DNA of 64,000 nt from Chromobotia macracanthus. Its lineage: Eukaryota > Chordata > Actinopteri > Cypriniformes > Botiidae. Location: assembly GCA_036877525.1 (NCBI GenBank), contig JAZGTH010000103.1, positions 2,266,501 through 2,330,500 of the forward strand, read 5' to 3'. The notes under the pieces are model-generated. The model saw only the letters and a list, made by a program, of their open reading frames with translations, searched no databases and was not told the origin of the DNA. The stretch's first letter is position 1. Each line of letters opens with the position of its first letter. Below, piece after piece: positions 58,701 through 64,000 of the stretch. A program made the position numbers and the translations under genes.

Positions 58701-60563
58701 TGAACTCCAGAGCTTTGTGCTTGCGGTCCTTTTGGAGCATGTCTCCACTCTGATAGGTCTCTTTCATACTGCTGCTGATGCGTTTCTGCCAGCGGTTTAT
58801 GCGCAGCACGCCCAGCCGCAGGGTGCGTCCCTGAGATGCTTTGATCATGGCTGCTGCCGTCTCATGCTGCTTCACTGGAATCCCGTTCACCTCCATCACA
58901 TAATCACCAGGTCTGAGGCCACCGCGGCCCGCCGGGGAGTTCAGCATGCAGTTCTCCACCAGCAGGGGGCTGTCTCCCACTATAGTGAAGCCAAAACGAC
59001 CATCAGGCCCCGGGGAGATGTCCATCTGTGGTGGAAAACAGTAAATGACCTGGTTTTTACCGTAGTAGGAAAGAGAAATGACAGACTGGATTCTCATGAA
59101 GGTCAACACCTTGAGCAAACAAGAGCCCCTGAACAAACAGAGACAAACTCTGCTGTGTATAAACAGCACTGTGCAAAAGTGCTTGGGCACTTTATAATGA
59201 CTCAACTAAATAATGGTTAGGAACACATTTGTATCTCACTTTAATCTGTCAGTAGGAAATATTAATATAGATTTCCTTCCTATTCATATAGAGTCAACCT
59301 TAGAACCTGATCCAAGAACTGTAGCAACTTCTCCAAGATGTTTTGAACAACCTACCTGTAATGTTACAGTACTGTGAAAAGTTTGAGGCCCTTGTTAGAC
59401 CAATTATGTAAAGTGAGGATGTTTACAACTTTTCTTTAAGGTAATTCAGGACATTTTTTAGTTAATTTTTTTGTATCTCTAGACAGCAGTTAACCAAATT
59501 CCCTGGTAACTGAGTTTTCCGAGTGAATGAGGTCATGTGGAGCAGATCTGATGTCAGATATGTTACAGTTAGTGACGTGTTGGTGAAGTAAGATTGACCT
59601 GTTCAATTCGAGACACGACTCCGATGCTGGGCGGCACTGTTTTGAGCGTCTGAGCCAGAGCGATAAGAGCTTTGGTGCTGAGAGAGGAAACGTCCTGTCC
59701 ATCAATCTCCAGCACCTGATCACCGGGCTGCAGCCCAGCCATGTAAGCACTGCTTCCCTCCACCACAGACAGGATGTAACTGGGTCCATCTCCTCCCAGC
59801 TTAAAGCCAAAGTCTTCTGGCCAGCCCTGGTTATTTGCTGGCAGGCCCAGTTCTGCTCACAGCCAATCAGTGAGAGATAAGATGAGGAAGAAGACAACAT
59901 TACTGGAGTTTGAAGAAGCTCTCATTTTCATCAGTCCATCTATATTACATCTTTACATGTTATTTACTTTTAAAAACATCTTCAAATCTTAAGGATTATA
60001 CACTACACATAGTTGGAATGCCTGTAACTTAAGCTTTAAAATCAAACCACTCAAAATCTGCCCAAATCTATCCATCTAATGAAACTCTTTGTAGGACCTA
60101 CTGTACAGCCCTCTCCATCAGTTATATCACACACAGAACAGATCACGCATCCCAGACTAACAGAACTACATAATGTATCTGACTGTAGCTGAAGAAATGT
60201 GACCCAATAACAGATGAATAAATCAAAATAATGAGGCAGTTGCTTTACGCACCGATGTTCAGGGGGAAATCTCTCAGAACAGTCGGGTTTGGGTCTGTGG
60301 AACACGAGAAACCGTCACTAAGTAACATCATACAGGCCATCAATTATAAACATACAAATGAATGTAATTAATGATGATCAGTAAAGCTGCATTTCTCTTT
60401 AGCTGTTCTGAGGAATGACTGAAAGGTTTCGATCTGTGCTGCTGCAGTCACAGCGCTACAGCTGTAAGAACTTACAGAAGTCTTTGGAGGCACTGCGGGA
60501 TCCAGAGCGGCTTTGGCGAAGGGAGAAACGGCCCTTCTGGCTCTTTAAAAATCTCCTCATCAT
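42496..60563 (-). CDS. grid2ip: Delphilin (GRID2-interacting protein): PDZ, harmonin-homology and FH1/FH2 scaffold, 24 coding exons
   Basis: Delphilin is a postsynaptic scaffold at Purkinje-cell parallel-fibre synapses that binds the GluD2 C-terminus through a PDZ domain and carries a formin FH2 module. I could chain 24 exons from an ATG at 60563 (MMRRFLKSQKGRFSLRQSRS) to TGA at 42496 (final residues RTASPLAW, as in mammals), all with GT/AG junctions. Order: PDZ (about 50-128), extra PDZ (about 133-205), harmonin-homology 1 (about 235-305), PDZ (about 383-470), harmonin-homology 2 (about 490-580), Ser/Pro linker, FH1 (exon 15), FH2 (about 1465-1825). The total is about 1850 codons against roughly 1211 in human as recalled; the excess is mainly exon 15. 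Frame breaks occur in exons 12, 14, 15 and 18 (described separately); the remaining exons are clean. The gene lies downstream of e4f1 on the same strand. Confidence 0.94.
44784..45102 (-). mobile_element. CCAGCTAACAG-family MITE, best-preserved copy
   Basis: A 319-bp element with perfect 11-bp terminal inverted repeats, CCAGCTAACAG and CTGTTAGCTGG. It is AT-rich, with no coding capacity. Internal blocks GTTACTTAATGGAAATATTA and ACATTCTTACAACCTAAAA are shared with eight other copies. It lies in grid2ip intron 17. The lack of a transposase makes it a non-autonomous DNA element; its superfamily is unassigned. Confidence 0.85.
46774..48721 (-). other. grid2ip: grid2ip exon 15: oversized Glu/Pro/Gln/His-rich FH1 exon with frame breaks
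   Basis: This 1948-nt exon lies between phase-0 junctions, yet its length leaves remainder 1, so it holds a net frame break. In transcript order: DVVQMTFQNEDDEVEEE leads into a run of over 20 Glu. Next comes YSSSSEHIPPP, then, in other frames, LTPPPPPPVQFNDPLPPAG and HPGPPPPPPPRANPPP (FH1-type proline tracts). A Ser/Thr/Pro stretch follows, with a partial duplication around SSMDRLDR (about 47870 and 47985). Then come Gln-rich and His-rich tracts, PPPCVPPPLPKT, and the start of FH2 at SVKRLR. The conserved ENSEGTIWGQ ends it. Gln-rich frames also open on the opposite strand but match nothing. Confidence 0.75.
49011..50821 (-). other. grid2ip: grid2ip exons 11-14: Ser/Pro-rich linker
   Basis: Exons 50681-50821, 49997-50086, 49713-49887 and 49011-49363. 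Exon 12 shows GERQSGDGTSLPETPNNLTN, aligning with the mammalian linker. It is in frame with exon 11 only if one base is removed from a five-C run (50053-50057, + strand). Exon 13 holds the conserved SAVYAELENVYAGKRSKSLK. Exon 14 uses a shifted frame in its middle (SADSNPYISLDSPP to KKRYTFSRP). It returns to the original frame at SYPDTDLFMEALSEQLGQQL, and ends SVDDFLSPENDYEE. Confidence 0.85.
49400..49567. mobile_element. ACTCTTAAAAATAAAGGTTC-family element, second copy
   Basis: It starts CACTCTTAAAATAACAGTTC and contains GGAACCACAGACAAGAATGGTTC and ATGGCATCTTGAAGCACC blocks. It lies in grid2ip intron 13. Confidence 0.6.
50900..51182 (+). mobile_element. Short interspersed teleost repeat (AGTTCACCCAAAAATAAAA family)
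   Basis: It runs from AAAGTGATAGTTCACCCAAA to TTTTTGGGTGAACTATTCCTTTAA, i.e. with inverted ends. The interior has CTCATGTCATTCCAAACCTG and CACTGACTTCCATTG blocks. It is a well-known high-copy fish repeat; the other copy here, at 25336-25602, is inverted. It lies in grid2ip intron 10. Confidence 0.8.
52676..52709. repeat. (CT)n microsatellite
   Basis: About 16 CT units in grid2ip intron 7 (CTCTCTCTCT ending in TTTCTCC). Confidence 0.93.
53869..53987. mobile_element. ACTCTTAAAAATAAAGGTTC-family element, third copy (partial)
   Basis: GGGAACCAAAAATGGTTCTC and AGAACCTTTATTTTTAAGAC give the right terminus. The left part is eroded. It lies in grid2ip intron 6. Confidence 0.65.
57885..58065. mobile_element. 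Palindromic MITE (AGAGCTGCAGAGTTTAGCTC family), third copy
   Basis: GAGGTCCACAGAGTTTAACT on the left pairs with AACTCTCTGAAGTTCTGTGG on the right. The centre contains ATCCAGGCAGGTGTGTTGGA. It lies in grid2ip intron 5, about 120 bp downstream, in transcript direction, of the exon 5 donor. Confidence 0.65.
58366..58654 (-). mobile_element. CCAGCTAACAG-family MITE, copy 8 (eroded termini)
   Basis: CTCTCAGAGTTATCAAAGAT, AGTAACATTAGTTGATGTTA and TTAACTGAATGGAAACGTGA are family blocks; terminal repeats are no longer recognisable. It fills most of grid2ip intron 4. Confidence 0.65.
58957..58975 (+). promoter_or_regulatory. Exonic CTCF-like motif in grid2ip exon 4
   Basis: CCACCAGCAGGGGGCTGTC contains the exact CTCF core CCAGCAGGGGGC, but lies in the PDZ-coding exon 58693-59025 and also encodes conserved PDZ residues. 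It is motif-only evidence. Confidence 0.3.
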
Positions 60564-61227
60564 GGTTTCAGGGTCTTCTGAGTTCGTGTCTGTATCAAGA
60601 GGTCACCCCGGGTCAGCTCCTCACCTTCACCTTCCTAACAGGTCAGCCCTTCATGACTACACAAACCGAATAAATCCAGCAGGACCTGCCTCCACTGAAG
60701 ATCCTTCCATGAAGATCTCAGTCCAGAAGATCTGAACCAGGAGAGCGCTGTGAAGCTCTCTGCCACCCCGGTTCTACATCTCCGCTGAGTTTGTCCAGCT
60801 ATAACACTCTTGCAGAGCACGGAGAACCAAAATCTGGGACGAGCTAGCTGGGTCTTTTAATGACTCTTCTGCAAGAGAAAGGTACAGTGAAGCCCCATTT
60901 TTCTATAAATACCTCCCTCCACCTCCCTCCCTCTCTCTCTCTCTCCGATGCTGGTGGATTGGGCCATCATCTCTAAGGGCTGAGGAGTGACCCAGAAACT
61001 GCCTGTCACAGCAGCAAAGGCCAATGCTCTGATTACAGATCCTCAGAGATGCTGTAGACTGGAACATTTAACTCACTGTCTCTTTAAGAATCTAATCCAG
61101 GATTCATTCCTCCAACTTCTTCCTTAAGCAGGAAAATCAGCCTCAGACCAGCAGATACGGTTAACCTCCAAACACTGATGTGATGTAACACGATTAACAG
61201 AGTTACAGTATGAGGTCATTAGAACAT

Positions 61228-61350
61228 GTGGAGCTCTGTGACTTAATGGTTAAAGCTCAGAGCTGCTAACCTGAAGGATGCTGGTTCGAATCCCAGGTTA
61301 TTCCAGGTGCATTGTCCCTGCAACACATTTACTGTAAGTATATGAATAAA
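61228..61350 (+). mobile_element. tRNA-derived SINE
   Basis: Head TGTGACTTAATGGTTAAAGC and B box GGTTCGAATCCCAGG, then a SINE body ending in TATATGAATAAAAA. It lies about 0.7 kb upstream of the grid2ip start. Confidence 0.7.
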
Positions 61351-61689
61351 AAGGTTTTCTTCACCCCACAGACAAAAGAAATAAAGAAATATGCTCTGTG
61401 ACACCAAACTGTCTTTTAAATCACAATGTCTGGCTGTAATCAAGAGTTATAATAAAGCAATGATGTAAAACAGCATCAGAATAGTTTATGGCATCAATAC
61501 TTTAAGACAATACAACTTTAAAACAATTAAACTTTACAATCACTCAGAAACTTTCTGGAGGGCTTGAGTGACTTTCACCAGATCAGCAGCGAGTGAGGTC
61601 AGAGATTCAATCTAGCAGAACCGCACAATAATCCAGACATGTGAAGCCCTGAAGATGTACATCTAAACTGTGTATCTGAGACTCCTGCT

Positions 61690-61790
61690 TGTGCTGTGAT
61701 TGGCTGACAGCAGGAGAACAGAATGAGCACTGATTGGCTGACAGCAGGAGAACAGAATGAGCACTGATTGGCTGACAGCAGGAGAATGGA
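61690..61790 (-). repeat. Three tandem 34-bp units each with an NF-Y (CCAAT) motif
   Basis: The unit, + strand, is TGATTGGCTGACAGCAGGAG followed by AACAGAATGAGCAC. On the - strand, the transcribed direction, each unit reads GTCAGCCAATCA, an excellent NF-Y site. The third copy diverges at its end. Confidence 0.8.
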
Positions 61791-62049
61791 AGTCAAGGTG
61801 ACCAAAGCTCCATTTTGCCCTCAAACTAAATGTACAGCTCTGTACAACAGACGTCTGTTAGCTTTCTTAGCTGTGTGCCATGTTTAAAGTCCACAGGAAA
61901 TGACATTTATAACATTTAATTTTTGCATAGTGTGATGCACTTTTGTGATGAACGTTTAGAGAAAAAATGTCAGGTTTTATACACTAATAAATACAAAAAC
62001 ACTTTTCTGCTTTTGTCTGTATTTTTCCTCACATATCGCAGCTTTTGCA

Positions 62050-62115
62050 TGTCAAATTGCTTGAGATTCCTCATTTGTAAGTCGGTTTGGATGAAAGTCT
62101 GTTAAATGACTACAT
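62050..62115 (+). mobile_element. SINE 3' tail fragment
   Basis: GTAAGTCGGTTTGGATGAAA, then GTCTGTTAAATGACTACATG and TAAATG: the tail of the cyprinid SINE family without its head. Confidence 0.6.
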
Positions 62116-62984
62116 GTAAATGTTCATGTAAAAAAGGGCGTTTCATCAGACTCGGCCAACAACTTTTTCTTGGGGGATGTGGCTGAAGGTCAAGAAAACC
62201 TCTGAGAGCATTTCAGTGTAACCTCATGATTAAACTTCCTTCTCTAACCATCATCCGCTGTCATCTGAAATATATGAACTGGCTTTAAATTCAGAAGAGA
62301 TATTAATGAGGCTGCATTACTTACAACAGCATCTTAAAATCATGTCCACATAACCAGCAGAACAGTAAAGTCATCTCAGAAGTGCAGCATGAAAACGTTA
62401 CTGCATTGTCTCTGGAGTTAGGTGTGCCATGAATCACGCACAATAAAAGCAGGAATATGTTTTATGCATTATTAAATACCAAGAAAGGAGCATCAATCTA
62501 TAACTGAAAAAAATACAGAAAAAATATTATAAAAAATATATTTAATTTTTGCACTTTTCATTCCCTGCCAGGGTTTCTATGGGCCTTGTTATTCACAATA
62601 ACAATAAATGTCATGATATAGTCATAATGAGTATAGATGACAGTCCAACACAAGCATGTGCCATCCCATGCGATGCAGACGACAAAGACAGTGTAACTAT
62701 GAGGAAAAATTATACACACAAGTGTATAGCAAATTAAAAAAACAACAAGAGAACTAACATGTGAATTACTGGCTGTTGGAAAGTACTAGCAATGAAAATA
62801 AACCCATGTAAAACAAAGTTATTAACACAGAAATGTGCAGGATTTCATTTCTTTGTTTTCGGTGCGCTTCATGTGTAGCACCGTTAATAAGGCCTCTCAG
62901 AGAACTGAAATGCTACATCACGGCTGTTCACGTAACAAACACGTAAAAACGATCAACTGACGTCGCCAGCGTTTGTCGTTTGTT

Positions 62985-63774
62985 TCAGACGACTACAACA
63001 GTCTGAACTTCCATTTCATCAGGTGAGGCGATGACGTACTGCTCCTCCTGTTCCACTGTCTCAACGTTCTCAGACGTTACCACGGTAACTGTGGCGTGAG
63101 GCGTCTCAACGGCGTTCTCTGTGGTCGGGTCGAGGATGGTGCCGTCGCTAATGGCGTTTGCGAGCGTCATCGCCATCTGCTCGGTCAGGCTCTCCGGCGT
63201 GGCGATGGTGATCGTGTCGCCGCAGTCAGAAATGCTGGGGGTCTCGTCGGCGGACACATTGCGTACAATGATCCGGTGGCTTCCGTGTGATTGGCTGACG
63301 ATCTGCTGCACCACCTTCATGATGTTGCTGTCCAACTGTGGCCGGAAACATCAAACACGCGATTGAAACTATTTGTCTTTTTGGCAAACACGAACCATCC
63401 TGCTGTGATCTAAACAGTGAGAATAAAAATACCTGCTGCTGACTGTCTTGAATTATCGTCACCCCATCTGCATGAGTTTCCTCCTCAGCTGGTGTCTGCA
63501 AACAATGACCCATGCTGACTGGTTTAGCCACTTAATAAGCACATCCTGTCATATAAGACACACACAACTGTCGTATAAGCAGCAGACAAGTACTGTAAGA
63601 GTCAGACCTGTATGATGTATTCCTGAGTGTCAGCCACCACTGAGGAGAACTCCACCAGGAGAGCATGAGGGTCATCTGATACGATGCTGGTGGCCACGTT
63701 CTCTGCTGGAACCTCCTGATCCTCAGAGCTGCCTGTGTTTTCAGAGTCCTTCTGCTGCACGTGGAAACATCCTC
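62985..63774 (-). CDS. e4f1: E4F transcription factor 1, C-terminal three exons (gene continues beyond the window)
   Basis: E4F1 is a nuclear C2H2 zinc-finger regulator and atypical ubiquitin ligase acting on p53 and the cell cycle. Exons in transcript order: 63608-63774, 63433-63495 and 62985-63335; GT/AG junctions, frames joined, no breaks. The zinc fingers lie outside the window. What is visible is the acidic, Thr/Val-rich C-terminus: LVEFSSVVADTQEYIIQ, SNIMKVVQQIVSQSHGSHRI, DTITIATPESLTEQMAMTLA, VTVVTSENVETVEQ and IASPDEMEVQTVVVV followed by stop. These align block by block with the mammalian E4F1 tail as recalled (SSVVADTQEYII, MKVVQQIV, ATPESLTEQVAMTLASAIS, VIASPEGQLEVQTVIV). Upstream of 63774 the sequence is intron with a CA-rich tract. 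Confidence 0.9.
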
Positions 63775-64000
63775 CTGAACACACACATATACACACATTT
63801 TAACACACACAAACATTAACACACACATATATGCACACACATATATATGCACATACAAACACAATCAAATACAAATAAAAATACAAAACAGCTACATTCA
63901 CACTCTGTTATTGTTTGTTAGTGTGACTTCAGAAAAGTTTGAATGTGGCACTTGAGTTGTATGGACAACTTTCATGTGCTAAGAAGAGTCTTCACATCTT
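63775..64000 (-). other. e4f1: e4f1 intron (partial)
   Basis: The acceptor for the exon ending at 63774 is preceded, in transcript direction, by TG/TA-rich DNA (CACACATATA on the + strand, 63781-63860). No further exon is seen before the window edge. Confidence 0.6.

Larger units (their letters stand above)
58182..60563 (-). other. grid2ip: grid2ip exons 1-5: N-terminus, two PDZ domains, start of first harmonin-homology domain
   Basis: Exons 60476-60563, 60253-60294, 59599-59852, 58693-59025 and 58182-58336; phases join perfectly. Exon 3 encodes the first PDZ: NQGWPEDFGFKLGGDGP carries the ligand-binding GF loop, and LQPGDQVLEIDGQDV the core. Exon 4 encodes another PDZ: GRFGFTIVGDSP is the binding loop and GLRPGDYVMEVNGIPVKQHE includes the alpha-B His. 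It is followed by a basic RKHKALEFNKK linker. Exon 5 (VEEILGEEPEVKERLFDLLK onward) is the start of the harmonin-homology domain, completed in exon 6. Confidence 0.92.
60564..62984. other. e4f1-grid2ip intergenic region (grid2ip promoter side)
   Basis: No coding exon was found. It includes the 5' leader of grid2ip. A reverse-strand TATTTATAG near 60906 could be a TATA-like element about 340 bp before the start codon, but this is speculative. Three tandem CCAAT-containing units lie at 61690-61790, a SINE at 61228-61350, and the 3' UTR of e4f1 occupies the right side. Confidence 0.5.

Noticed and set aside
58717..59220. 167-codon + strand open frame
   Set aside because: It is the antisense of grid2ip exon 4, whose - strand translation is a clear PDZ domain.
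60900..60925. TATA box for grid2ip (TATTTATAG on the - strand)
   Set aside because: It lies about 340 bp from the start codon with no transcription start evidence, so it is mentioned only as speculative.

Overview
The window is vertebrate nuclear DNA, almost certainly from a teleost and probably a cypriniform (minnow/carp-like) fish. Its genes are split into short exons with GT/AG junctions. The non-coding DNA is AT-rich and full of GT, GATA and CT microsatellites, minisatellites, tRNA-derived SINEs and short terminal-inverted-repeat elements of kinds common in carp-like fishes. The protein families are vertebrate. The species cannot be fixed from sequence alone, and which teleost-duplicate paralogue (a or b) each gene represents is undecided.

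Six genes can be rebuilt exon by exon. (1) cbx8, + strand, 2083-4775: a Polycomb chromobox protein whose last exon carries several frame breaks. (2) aqp8, - strand, 8331-10021: an aquaporin-8 water channel, five intact coding exons, 253 aa. (3) arhgap17 (RICH1), + strand, 11514-31919: BAR plus RhoGAP protein, 20 coding exons, about 787 aa. (4) slc5a11, - strand, 33606-40286: sodium/myo-inositol cotransporter, 15 intact exons, 669 aa. (5) grid2ip (delphilin), - strand, 42496-60563: PDZ, harmonin-homology and formin-homology scaffold, 24 exons, about 1850 codons including a very large low-complexity exon. (6) the last three exons of e4f1, - strand, 62985-63774, entering from the right edge. aqp8 and arhgap17 are divergent across a 1.5 kb gap that holds a near-perfect CTCF motif and a CpG-rich promoter. 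arhgap17 and slc5a11 converge. slc5a11, grid2ip and e4f1 lie in the same direction.

From recalled human map positions, the six genes correspond to separate regions: cbx8 to 17q25, aqp8/arhgap17/slc5a11 to 16p12, grid2ip to 7p22 and e4f1 to 16p13.3. The aqp8-slc5a11-arhgap17 group is a retained ancestral neighbourhood; the joins to cbx8 and grid2ip look like fish-lineage arrangements. The genes do not form a pathway.

The most informative non-standard signals are the following. Single-base frame breaks are concentrated in GC-rich, proline-rich or homopolymer exons of cbx8, arhgap17 and grid2ip, while aqp8, slc5a11 and the visible e4f1 exons are clean. This pattern looks more like sequence or assembly indels than gene death. 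grid2ip has a 1.95 kb exon rich in Glu, Pro, Gln and His, and an extra PDZ domain. A 42-bp palindromic minisatellite fills the last intron of cbx8, and a 1 kb array of 15-bp units begins directly at the arhgap17 exon 1 splice donor. A roughly 320-bp element with 11-bp perfect terminal inverted repeats (CCAGCTAACAG) recurs about nine times. I found no CRISPR, phage, viral or prokaryotic content, and nothing I would call a new biological system.
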